From positions 1 to 30,627 of the forward strand of contig DHSO01000002.1 in the NCBI GenBank assembly GCA_002410505.1: a stretch of 30,627 nt of DNA, read 5' to 3'. The notes below the pieces were generated by a model, which saw only the letters and a program-made list of their open reading frames with translations, had not been told where the DNA came from and did not search any database. The stretch's first letter is position 1. Each line of letters opens with the position of its first letter. This document shows positions 8,151 to 15,691 of the stretch, one piece after another. This DNA comes from Cloacimonetes bacterium UBA5284. Lineage in GTDB: Bacteria > Cloacimonadota > Cloacimonadia > Cloacimonadales > Cloacimonadaceae. A program made the position numbers and the translations under genes.

Positions 8151-8699
8151 TTATACCTCCTTCTTCACTTTAAAGACCGAGATCTCAAGCAATACCCGAT
8201 AGCGAGATTCAGCGTTTGCCAAGATATCTTCGTCACTACGTTGAACCGGACTGATATCCAAGGTCTGAATCTTGATGATGTTGTCCTGAGATTCCATGTC
8301 CGAGATAAACTGGCCAATCTGGCGGTAGGTAGCTTCCAGCTCCATATTGAAGGTAATCTCGATGAGATTGGGTAGAGACCACTTGCTGGTGTCTGATAGC
8401 TTTGTGATGGAGATCTGGCGCTCGTGAGCCATCTGGCCGATACCGGTTTTGAATTCGTTGATTTCATCGAAGCTAAACTTTTTATCTTTGGTAAGGCTGT
8501 TGTCGATAATCATGGCAAACTGGCTAAGCTCCTGATCCATGATCCGTGCACTATTCAGCTTCTCCTGCGATGTCTTGATCTGACTGTCCAGTGTCTGGAT
8601 TCGGCCCAAGTCCTTGTTCAGGCTTTCTGAACCCAGCATCACAAAAGCTACAGTAAGGCCCAGCATTATCAGAATGAGGATCAGATAGTGTTGTCTCAT
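8151..8699 (-). CDS. pilO: Pilus alignment protein PilO
   Basis: A 182-residue bitopic inner-membrane protein: MRQHYLILILIMLGLTVAF gives the single N-terminal membrane helix, followed by a coiled-coil stretch (LNKDLGRIQTLDSQIKTSQE) and a ferredoxin-like periplasmic domain. The family role is to pair with PilN to link PilM to PilP/PilQ. The start at 8699 is chosen because AGGAGG lies six bases upstream and its ATG overlaps the pilN stop as ATGA. The upstream in-frame ATG at 8732 would add eleven residues with no membrane role. Identification rests on architecture and gene order. Confidence 0.8.
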   Translation of the reverse strand: MRQHYLILILIMLGLTVAFVMLGSESLNKDLGRIQTLDSQIKTSQEKLNSARIMDQELSQFAMIIDNSLTKDKKFSFDEINEFKTGIGQMAHERQISITKLSDTSKWSLPNLIEITFNMELEATYRQIGQFISDMESQDNIIKIQTLDISPVQRSDEDILANAESRYRVLLEISVFKVKKEV

Positions 8700-9286
8700 T
8701 TCAAACCTCCTGCGGCATCTGCGGTATAGCATTCAATTACAAATTCGAAGATCGCGGTATCCCGCACAATCTGCTTCAGCACCTGTCCGCTCTTGATCTC
8801 CGGGAAATCGTTGGAAATCTCGGGATTGGCTTTGAGACGTTGAATGAATTCATTGATCAGATCAAACTCCTTAACCTTTGAATCCACCTCAGTAATACCA
8901 TTGATGGTAAGGATACCATTGGCATAGCTGAACCTTCGAATAGCCAGTTTGGCATCCACTTCCTGACCCAGAGCGACCATTTTTTTGGCCCAGAATATCC
9001 GGTTGTTGAAAGTCTTTGCCAGGCGGTCAACATCATTTGAGGAAAGGTATTCGCTGCTGGTTTGATAGCTTTTCAGCTCAGCTTGAATCTCAGCCAGGTA
9101 TTTGCGGCGGGCTTCCACCTTTTTGCTTAAATTGCCCACGATATAGAACCAGGCAACCAACACTAATATGAATCCGATGGCAAACACTATGCAGGCATTG
9201 CGGAAAGTACGGGTTTCGCGTTCTTTCTCCAGCCGCTGTTCGCCAAATTTATTCAGGTTTATTTTGAAGTAGAAATCGTATGTCAT
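8696..9286 (-). CDS. pilN: Pilus alignment protein PilN
   Basis: A 196-residue protein with a short cytoplasmic N-terminus containing KINLNKFG (about 8-15), which matches the position of the conserved INLLP-type motif that PilN inserts into PilM. A membrane helix follows (about 31-50), then a coiled coil (KKVEARRKYLAEIQAELKSY) and a periplasmic fold. It follows pilM by 10 bases, with AGGGGAG before its ATG, and overlaps pilO by four bases. The neighbouring order PilM-PilN-PilO-(PilP)-PilQ makes the assignment firm. Confidence 0.87.
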   Translation of the reverse strand: MTYDFYFKINLNKFGEQRLEKERETRTFRNACIVFAIGFILVLVAWFYIVGNLSKKVEARRKYLAEIQAELKSYQTSSEYLSSNDVDRLAKTFNNRIFWAKKMVALGQEVDAKLAIRRFSYANGILTINGITEVDSKVKEFDLINEFIQRLKANPEISNDFPEIKSGQVLKQIVRDTAIFEFVIECYTADAAGGLK

Positions 9287-9296
9287 CGCTCTCCCC

Positions 9297-10367
9297 TTAC
9301 TCCATCCTCATTGCTAAGCCGATGGCAAGAGCAAGTTGCGGATCCTTTTTATCTTGGAATTTTTCCGGCATTTCTATGTTTGTGAAGGGCAGGAACACTT
9401 CTGTGGGCACATTAACTTTGTCTTGAAGATATTCTGGCAAACCTTTCAGCTTTGCGCTTCCACCGGTGATCAGGATCTTGCGGAAATCGCTGTTACCGGC
9501 TTCTTTCACATAGAAACGCAAGGAGCGGCGAAGCTCTTCGGCTATCGCTTCTTCCGTGGGTTTTTCAGAAATATCCAACATGCTGATGGTTTGCACCGTG
9601 GGATTGTTCGGATCATCCAGAAGGCCATTTGCAAACTTGTATTCCTCAGCTTCTGCCCATTCCATCTGGCGTTTGCGCATTATATCCTGGGTGAAATTGA
9701 AGCCACCATAGGGAATATCGCGCGCAAAAAACTTGGCCTCCGGGCCCCAGATAACCATATTTGTCCGGTGAGCTCCCACATTCAGCAACACATATACACC
9801 TTCTTCGGCAAAAGCGTTCATAATGAAGCTGTTTGCTACCGCCAGGGAATCGATGTCCACAATGTGAGGATTCAAGCCTGCAGTCGATAGAATTCCGGTA
9901 TGCTCGTTCAGCACTTCCTTTGATGTGGCAGACAACAAGATGTTCATGTTGTTCGTCTTTTCTTCCACGGAAAGCACTTGATAATCCAGCACCATGTCGG
10001 ATCCGCTGATGGGGATGTGTTTTTTGGCTTCAAAGAATAGAGCGGATTCCAATTCTTCATCCGGCAGGAAGATGGTCTTAATCTGTTTTATACTGGTATT
10101 ATCGCCACCTATCGATGATACCAGGTGTTTGATGGACTTGGGGGAAATCTTCAGAGTCTTCATCATTTCCACGATCACGGGAGCAAAACGCTCCGGTCGA
10201 AGATCGCTCAATGTGTACTCTACACCCTGAGGCACGGTAGGACGAACCTCATAGTTCAAGAGTTTGAAGCCATCATGAAGCTTCTTGAGGTGTACGATTT
10301 TCACGCTGTGGGTACCGATATCGATCCCCACAGATTCCTTGAATCGAACGGGTTTGTTCTTCTTCAT
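9297..10367 (-). CDS. pilM: Actin-like pilus assembly ATPase PilM
   Basis: A 356-residue cytoplasmic protein of the FtsA/PilM actin-like fold. The first phosphate-binding loop reads VGIDIGTHSVKIVHL (13-27). A second glycine-rich strand-turn (VLLNVGAHRTNMVIW) lies near residue 195, and the adenosine-site loop (ILITGGSAKLKGLPEYLQ) near residue 300, all in the expected order. In the family it binds ATP and the PilN N-terminal peptide, which is present in the next gene. A GAGGAAAT ribosome binding site precedes the ATG. Length is normal. Confidence 0.93.
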   Translation of the reverse strand: MKKNKPVRFKESVGIDIGTHSVKIVHLKKLHDGFKLLNYEVRPTVPQGVEYTLSDLRPERFAPVIVEMMKTLKISPKSIKHLVSSIGGDNTSIKQIKTIFLPDEELESALFFEAKKHIPISGSDMVLDYQVLSVEEKTNNMNILLSATSKEVLNEHTGILSTAGLNPHIVDIDSLAVANSFIMNAFAEEGVYVLLNVGAHRTNMVIWGPEAKFFARDIPYGGFNFTQDIMRKRQMEWAEAEEYKFANGLLDDPNNPTVQTISMLDISEKPTEEAIAEELRRSLRFYVKEAGNSDFRKILITGGSAKLKGLPEYLQDKVNVPTEVFLPFTNIEMPEKFQDKKDPQLALAIGLAMRME

Positions 10368-10402
10368 ATTTCCTCTTTATACCACATACATTATATCAAT
10401 CA

Positions 10403-12346
10403 TTAAAAGTAGCGGTTGAATTTGGGCCGATCCGGAATCACAATACTCCATGATCCGTGAGCCAAAGGCTTCTTTCCGCCGGTGAGCTGCGCTTCGGGAT
10501 AAAACACCGGTTGGGTATTCAAGAACCGGTAATCAAAGTTATAGTTCTTATACTTGTAGCCCACCCCGCTTCCGGACGCGCCGGGCCAATTTCTGGGTAG
10601 TAAGACCAAGCCATTTATCACAGGATCATTATATGGCACGGGAGGCGTAACAGGGCCACCGCACATATCCATTTCGATATCCCAGTATCCGTCGTTGGAA
10701 GGGTACTCTGAATCATTACCGCTTCTGTGCACAAAGCCGCGCCGGCGTTGCGCGATAGCTCCATATACGTTTATGGTGCCTCTTTCCAAATAAGGGCGAG
10801 CCTCAGGCCATAGCGGATTGTACCAGGGATAATCCAAACTGGGGTTTGCTATGGGCCAGGGATCGGATGAGGTCGGCGGGTAACGGTAACGATGCAAATC
10901 AATCCAGTCAAAAAAGTAAGTATCGCCATTATCATCTTCTCCGTTTATCGCGGGAGTGGAGCCATGGGGATGCTGGTATTCAAAGGTGAATACACCATGT
11001 TTGAAATTGGGGTCGGTCGCACTGGTATCGCCACCATCTCCCAGCGCGCACATGGCGGCATAGATAAATATCCCCCCACCGGCAGGGGCTGTGTAATCGT
11101 CATCGGCTCCACAATTCGGATGTACACGTGCCAAGGAATCCGGATCCTTGTAACCGTATTTGATCAGAATCGATTTTTCGGAAACTATACCGACCATATC
11201 TTTGGGATTATAAACGGGCGATTCACCTAGGGGCGTCATATCCAGAAGGATATCCCCCACTAAATATATGTTCTGAGAGCAACCCCAAGTCTGATTTCCA
11301 CTAAATGTACCCTCAAGCCAGAGATTGGCGTCCACCCATATACCATTTCCGGACAGTTGGCCAAGAGTGCCGCTTGTCCAAATGGTATCTCTTATCGTAA
11401 AACTGTTCGTGAATAATGAATCGGCCGCATCAAGAGGAATGCTCGGATAAGGATCCCATACAGTAGCAGATTTGCGAATGGGAACAGATAAGTCACCCCT
11501 CCAGAAAGTCGATTGTCCTTTGTTCACGCGGACCAGATATATGGTGTTTTCCGGTCCTGTGCTTCCGGCCATAAGATTATGCCGGGCATTATGTCTCAGG
11601 GTAGTGGCTTCCTTTGGAAAAATATAACCATCATATTCTTCGATCAAACCGCCCTGAAACACCTCTTCCTCATCGTACTCACCACTGTGACTGACTATAT
11701 GTCCGGTAGTGGTAACCAGGTTCAGGAAGGTGGGCCAGCCCCCGACGTTTTTGATCTGAATATCGGAGTTGCTGTGAACCTTGCCTTCGATCACGTCCGA
11801 ACCATAGAAATAGACATTCTTTCCGGCAGGAGATGTGTCTTGATCGGTAAAATACATAAACTCGGCAAAAGAAGATTGATTGAGAGTAAGACTGGAACCG
11901 ATTACTACCCTGGTGCTGTTAGAATCAAAAGTATTGAAAGAGCTGCCGACGGCTGTGCTGACCATGGTGTTCAACCTAAACACATCCATATTATCGGTGC
12001 CCACTATGCCGGTATCGGAGCCTATCAGAGTATTCTCTCTGGTCTTCTCCACATAACTGCGCAGTTTAAACGACCGCGCAAAATCACCGGAGTTTAGGCT
12101 AAACCTGCGTTCCGGGAGCACAAACACCTCGCCTATCGTAAGCGGATTGCTTACCAAAAAGTTCTGGCCCCGATAGGCGTCGCTGCGCAAAAGATGTCTG
12201 GCTTGCACGTTTTCGAATTCATAGGTGAGATTTCGAAAATCTCGCAAGACCAAACTGGACATAGAGAGCCCGGAAACCATACCGATCACTGCCATAAGCA
12301 TAACGATGGAAAGATTCCCATTCTCTTGTTTTAGTATGCTGAGCAT
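10403..12346 (-). CDS. Large pilus-tip candidate in PilX/GspK position
   Basis: A 647-residue exported protein. Its N-terminus (LKQENGNLSIVMLMAVIGMV) is shaped like a class III signal, with a charged leader and then a long hydrophobic helix, but it lacks the Glu5 of ordinary pilins, as GspK-type tip subunits do. The remaining roughly 600 residues are polar and beta-rich, with many Gly, Asp, Trp and Tyr, and phrases such as GKVHSNSDIQI. This recalls the poorly understood DUF4900-type proteins found in pilus loci of FCB bacteria, though I am not certain of the family. A GAGGAG site precedes the start. It sits directly after the two minor pilins and before pilM. A tip adhesin or initiation subunit is the likeliest role, by inference. 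Confidence 0.65.
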   Translation of the reverse strand: MLSILKQENGNLSIVMLMAVIGMVSGLSMSSLVLRDFRNLTYEFENVQARHLLRSDAYRGQNFLVSNPLTIGEVFVLPERRFSLNSGDFARSFKLRSYVEKTRENTLIGSDTGIVGTDNMDVFRLNTMVSTAVGSSFNTFDSNSTRVVIGSSLTLNQSSFAEFMYFTDQDTSPAGKNVYFYGSDVIEGKVHSNSDIQIKNVGGWPTFLNLVTTTGHIVSHSGEYDEEEVFQGGLIEEYDGYIFPKEATTLRHNARHNLMAGSTGPENTIYLVRVNKGQSTFWRGDLSVPIRKSATVWDPYPSIPLDAADSLFTNSFTIRDTIWTSGTLGQLSGNGIWVDANLWLEGTFSGNQTWGCSQNIYLVGDILLDMTPLGESPVYNPKDMVGIVSEKSILIKYGYKDPDSLARVHPNCGADDDYTAPAGGGIFIYAAMCALGDGGDTSATDPNFKHGVFTFEYQHPHGSTPAINGEDDNGDTYFFDWIDLHRYRYPPTSSDPWPIANPSLDYPWYNPLWPEARPYLERGTINVYGAIAQRRRGFVHRSGNDSEYPSNDGYWDIEMDMCGGPVTPPVPYNDPVINGLVLLPRNWPGASGSGVGYKYKNYNFDYRFLNTQPVFYPEAQLTGGKKPLAHGSWSIVIPDRPKFNRYF

Positions 12347-12383
12347 TTTTTCTCCTCTGGCTTTGCTATCAGGTTAATTATTA

Positions 12384-13085
12384 TCATTCTGTCGAATATT
12401 TGTTGGCGATGTAGGTTTCATAAACCACCGTCTCGTACACACGGTCACGGGGCACGCGCGCGTCTTTCAACAACGCCTGGGCCTCAATGACTACTTTTAC
12501 CAGTGGGATATTGTCTTTCTGACCGGTCGGAGTGTAATACGCACCTGCACTGAGGGGCGTGTTTGCATCATGCAATTCGAATCGGGTTACTTCGATAAAA
12601 TCTTTTTCGGATTCATGCGGGAAGATGTGCAGAGGGCTCGGTACGCGACTGCCATTGTAGATATACTGAGCTCGAATCACGCCATCATCCAGGTAATACT
12701 CCAGATAATCCAAATCTTGACCCATGCTGCTGATTGCAGGCATAAGCCTTAGTTTGGTTCCATAACCTAAAGAGGAATTGAAGTCTTTGATCTCAACTTT
12801 TTTTGCAGTTGCAATGGACCAATACTCTTTGGAAGTGGGGCTGTATTTCAGCACGGTCATCAAGTTCTCATCGCGAGCCGGCATCAAAAGTCCGTGCCGC
12901 AGGATATGTATGCACTCCATCAATCCTTGTTGCAGATCCAGATTTTTCTTGATCCTAGTGTAGGAATTGTAAAAGGTTATGACGCCAACAGCCGAAACCG
13001 TTATCAAAACTAATGACATGATCATTACGGCTATCAACTCGATCAGTGTGCTACCTTTCTCATTCTTAATCATATTCATCATCAT
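12384..13085 (-). CDS. Minor pilin, PilW-like
   Basis: A 233-residue prepilin. The leader MMMNMIKNEKG is followed by the cleavage context G|STLIELIAVMIMS, with Glu at mature position 5 and a hydrophobic helix to about residue 37. The body is a beta-rich head typical of minor pilins of the PilW/GspJ size class. It starts 3 bases after the stop of the previous minor pilin gene. Several in-frame ATG codons (13085, 13082, 13079) could serve as the start, and no strong ribosome binding site distinguishes them, so translational coupling is likely. The probable role is pilus priming or the tip complex. Confidence 0.85.
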   Translation of the reverse strand: MMMNMIKNEKGSTLIELIAVMIMSLVLITVSAVGVITFYNSYTRIKKNLDLQQGLMECIHILRHGLLMPARDENLMTVLKYSPTSKEYWSIATAKKVEIKDFNSSLGYGTKLRLMPAISSMGQDLDYLEYYLDDGVIRAQYIYNGSRVPSPLHIFPHESEKDFIEVTRFELHDANTPLSAGAYYTPTGQKDNIPLVKVVIEAQALLKDARVPRDRVYETVVYETYIANKYSTE

Positions 13086-13088
13086 AGT

Positions 13089-13553
13089 TTACCGTGGGTA
13101 ATGATCTTCTTGCAATTCGATTCTGTGATGGTCTTTCTTTGTGGGGAAGGTCCATTCGAGTGTCGCTACCACCCTTACAAAAGGAAAGTAGGAATTGCCG
13201 TAGCGCTCTGTCATACTGGTGGCTTGTACGCTTAAATAACCCTGCAACATCTCTTCTTCTTCCAATTCACATATATTCACTACACGGTTTTTGAATTCGT
13301 AGAACCGCATGCTAGTTTGGTTCAGATTGTAGCGATTATATACATATTGACGTTCCAGTTCGCCGGAAACAATATTGGTAGCGGCGCGGTACTGATGATT
13401 CCGTTCCGCCTGATTATCGGCATACATGATGCCGATGTAGGCTGTGAGGATCAGAACCGCCAGTACTGCTGCGGATACCAATACTTCCAGAAGAGTGACC
13501 CCCCGCTCATTAGTGAGCAGGCAGGGTTTGTCTGGTAAAAAGCGGGGTGTCAT
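13089..13553 (-). CDS. Minor pilin, PilV/GspI-like
   Basis: A 154-residue prepilin starting at 13553. The leader ends in LLTNERG and cleavage is expected before VTLLEVLVSAAVLAVLIL, with Glu at mature position 5. The same frame stays open upstream to 13928, but that part lies inside pilT in another frame and reads as Arg/His-rich shadow sequence, so it is rejected. The start is 14 bases after the pilT stop. Its role is probably in the minor pilin tip complex with the next gene. Its long leader (18 residues) is typical for this subclass. Confidence 0.85.
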   Translation of the reverse strand: MTPRFLPDKPCLLTNERGVTLLEVLVSAAVLAVLILTAYIGIMYADNQAERNHQYRAATNIVSGELERQYVYNRYNLNQTSMRFYEFKNRVVNICELEEEEMLQGYLSVQATSMTERYGNSYFPFVRVVATLEWTFPTKKDHHRIELQEDHYPR

Positions 13554-13567
13554 CCTAAACCATCCCC

Positions 13568-14623
13568 TTAGAAACCGGCACCTGTCGCAAAGAGCTTGGG
13601 ATTCTCCGCCACTTCTTCTGCCACAGTGCGTTCCACGTAGTTGTTCATTACCAGATTGTACAGTGATTGATCCCTGGTTTGCATCCCTTCCTTGGTGGAA
13701 GCCTGAATGATTGAGGGAATCTGATAGGTCTTTTCTTCGCGGATCAAGTTTCTTACGGCGGCGTTTGCCAGCATGATTTCCACTGCGGGAACACGGCCTT
13801 TGCCGTCTTTGGTGGGCAACAGGGTCTGGGAGATCACGGCTTCTAGGGATTCCGATAGCATGGATCGCACTTGTTGCTGTTGCTCTTTGGGGAACATATC
13901 GATGATACGGTCGATGGATTTGGTGCAACTACCGGTGTGCAGCGTGGCGAAAACCAGGTGACCGGTTTCGGCGGCTGTCAACGCAAGTGACACTGTCTCC
14001 AGATCGCGCATTTCACCTACCAAAATCACGTCCGGGTCTTCACGCAGGGCACTGCGCAGTGCCGCTGTAAAGCTCCAGGTGTCATGACCCAACTCACGTT
14101 GGTTGATCAGGCTGTTTTTGCTGCGATGTACGAATTCTATGGGGTCTTCCACTGTGATAATGTGGCAGTATCGGTTATCGTTGATACTGTCAATCATGGT
14201 AGCCAAAGTGGTGGACTTACCGCTTCCGGTGGGTCCTGTAACCAGGATGAGTCCCTTTTCTTTCTTGGTGAGGCGTTTGAGAATCTCGGGCAAGCGCAGC
14301 TCGTCGTAGCTTTTAATTTCGTTTGGAATCACACGAAAAGCGGCGGATATACCATTAATCTGATGGAAAGCATTTACACGGAAGCGCACGTCGTTCGAAA
14401 GCTTTGTGGAAAAGTCAATTTCCAGATTCTTGCGAAACATCTCTTGTTGCACTTCGTTCATCACTCCATAGACGAGGTTCTCAACTTCTTCCAAACTAAG
14501 TACCGGAAGGTTGAGCTTTTTCATTCTACCGTTGACTCGCACCATGGGGTGCGAGCCTACGGCAACATGAAGGTCAGACGCTCCCGCTTCAGCGGTAAAG
14601 CGTAATAGTTCATGAATCGTCAA
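13568..14623 (-). CDS. pilT: Pilus retraction ATPase PilT
   Basis: Hexameric cytoplasmic ATPase that drives pilus disassembly and twitching. Its 351 residues contain an N-terminal PAS-like segment with ASDLHVAVGSHPMVRVNG (15-32), Walker A GPTGSGKS (130-137), an Asp box (ITVEDPIEFVH), Walker B (DPDVILVGEMRD), a His box (GHLVFATLHTGS) and the PilT-specific signature AVRNLIRE (about residue 290). That signature, and the absence of the CxxC pairs seen in PilB, separates it from the extension ATPase. It follows the pilin by 17 bases with no terminator between, so it should be cotranscribed with the fibre subunit. Confidence 0.97.
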   Translation of the reverse strand: MTIHELLRFTAEAGASDLHVAVGSHPMVRVNGRMKKLNLPVLSLEEVENLVYGVMNEVQQEMFRKNLEIDFSTKLSNDVRFRVNAFHQINGISAAFRVIPNEIKSYDELRLPEILKRLTKKEKGLILVTGPTGSGKSTTLATMIDSINDNRYCHIITVEDPIEFVHRSKNSLINQRELGHDTWSFTAALRSALREDPDVILVGEMRDLETVSLALTAAETGHLVFATLHTGSCTKSIDRIIDMFPKEQQQQVRSMLSESLEAVISQTLLPTKDGKGRVPAVEIMLANAAVRNLIREEKTYQIPSIIQASTKEGMQTRDQSLYNLVMNNYVERTVAEEVAENPKLFATGAGF

Positions 14624-14640
14624 AGTACCGTCCTCCCTTA

Positions 14641-15078
14641 TTAGTCGGCTTCCATTCCTCCGGACTCAGGGTTGGTCCAGGTATCGATTCCATAGCCGTG
14701 GAATTGGGCTTCCACTACATCGTATATCACCTGTTTACCTTCGCCACCAGCGAAGTCTTGTTGGGATGTCGCGACATACTGGCGAGGCGGATTACCGGTT
14801 ACTTCAAACTTCCAATTCTTCATTGTGCTGGCACCAATGTTGGCGTCTTTCATAGCGTCTTCAATGGTGTAGTTGTCTGTAGAACCGGTGGTTTGGAGAT
14901 GAATATCGAAGGCTTTACGCAGAGTGGTAATCGCAGTTTGAGCTTCTGTGCTACGAGATTTTTCAACATAACGCAGGTAACGTGGTACGGCGATAGCTGC
15001 CAGGATGGCAACGATGATAACCACCACCAACACTTCGATAAGGGTAAAACCCTTTTGGTTTTTGAGTTTTCTGAGCAT
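14641..15078 (-). CDS. pilA: Major type IV pilin, PilA-like
   Basis: A 145-residue prepilin. Start at 15078: AGGAGG lies eight bases upstream, and the leader MLRKLKNQKG is followed by GFTLIEVLVVVIIVAILAAI. Cleavage falls just before Phe, with the canonical Glu5 in the mature protein. An upstream in-frame ATG (15132) is rejected because it has no ribosome binding site and lies only ~6 bases before the predicted -12 element, within the expected region before +1. The mature protein is about 135 residues, with a small C-terminal head and no Cys pair, so it lacks the usual disulfide loop. It is the first gene of the minus-strand pilus locus. Confidence 0.93.
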   Translation of the reverse strand: MLRKLKNQKGFTLIEVLVVVIIVAILAAIAVPRYLRYVEKSRSTEAQTAITTLRKAFDIHLQTTGSTDNYTIEDAMKDANIGASTMKNWKFEVTGNPPRQYVATSQQDFAGGEGKQVIYDVVEAQFHGYGIDTWTNPESGGMEAD

Positions 15079-15125
15079 TTTTGTATCCTCCTGGGGGATC
15101 GTTTTGTTTCTTGCCAAACTATATA

Positions 15126-15141
15126 TGCACAATGCGTGCCA
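15126..15141 (-). promoter_or_regulatory. Sigma-54 (RpoN) -24/-12 promoter for the pilin operon
   Basis: The minus strand reads TGGCACGCATTGTGCA. Against the consensus TGGCACG-N4-TTGCW it matches 11 of 12 defined positions, including the GG and GC pairs at the correct spacing. Transcription would begin around 15113-15116, leaving a leader of roughly 35-40 bases with the AGGAGG site. Sigma-54 control of pilA through an NtrC-type activator (PilR) is known in Pseudomonas, Geobacter and Myxococcus; here it is inferred from the motif. Confidence 0.82.
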
Positions 15142-15636
15142 AAAATCTCTGAAAAGAATCGCATCATTGCGCGAACAATATACAAAAAACCATTTTCAAC
15201 ATAACTTGAGATTCTGTCAACATCTATTTCTGCCAATGGCTTATCTTCTTCATTAAAGCGACGTATGAACATGTGCCACCATTGCGCTGATAAATTTAAA
15301 CCATGACCTGTGAAGACAGTAAATAGAGCCACCAATCTCTTTTACTGCTCTCTTTGAGAATCTCTCGTGCGGTTTCAGAGCCCCGGCAAAAAAGGAGGTC
15401 CGAGCGGATTCTATGTTGAACTCACCAGAGCAGCGTGGCCATGTCTCCACACAATGTATATGATCAATGTCGGTTTTTGCCTTCCTTATATACAGAATAT
15501 ACATAGCAGATCAGCTTGATCTGCCGGATTCCGTTCTTTTTTTGCAGGAAAGCCAATTATGGAGGGTATATTTGCAGGAACTCTGCAGCATTTGCTGAGA
15601 TATGGATGAATAAAAGCCTTGACGCATAGCTTGGTC
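15142..15636. other. Divergent intergenic region between pilA and the chaperone gene
   Basis: About 500 bases with no supported gene. Minus-strand open frames (15253-15504, and one running from 15335 down through the sigma-54 site into pilA) have no convincing ribosome binding sites or recognisable motifs. As the upstream region of a sigma-54 promoter it is the natural place for activator-binding sites 80-200 bases upstream, but I could not point to a clear inverted repeat. A decayed gene cannot be excluded. Confidence 0.4.
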
Positions 15637-15665
15637 TTGAGTTTTTGTCATTATTTGAATAATAT
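15637..15665 (+). promoter_or_regulatory. Possible sigma-70 promoter for the PpiC-like gene
   Basis: TTGAGT (15637-15642), a 17-base spacer and TAATAT (15660-15665) match four of six positions each. They lie 27 bases before the ATG. The area is very AT-rich, so a chance match is quite possible. Confidence 0.3.
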
Positions 15666-15691
15666 CATTTATAAAAGATAAAGGAGCCAGA

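Noticed and set aside
13554..13928. N-terminal extension of the PilV-like minor pilin
   Set aside because: It lies inside pilT in another frame, reads as Arg/His-rich shadow sequence, and a proper prepilin leader starts at 13553.
753..15078. Type II secretion system instead of a type IV pilus
   Set aside because: PilT with its AVRNLIRE signature, PilM, and a GFTLIEV major pilin are pilus markers; GspL/GspM-type genes are absent.
15142..15504. Possible minus-strand gene or pseudogene upstream of pilA
   Set aside because: The frames are short, lack ribosome binding sites and motifs, and overlap the sigma-54 promoter. A decayed gene is possible but not supported.
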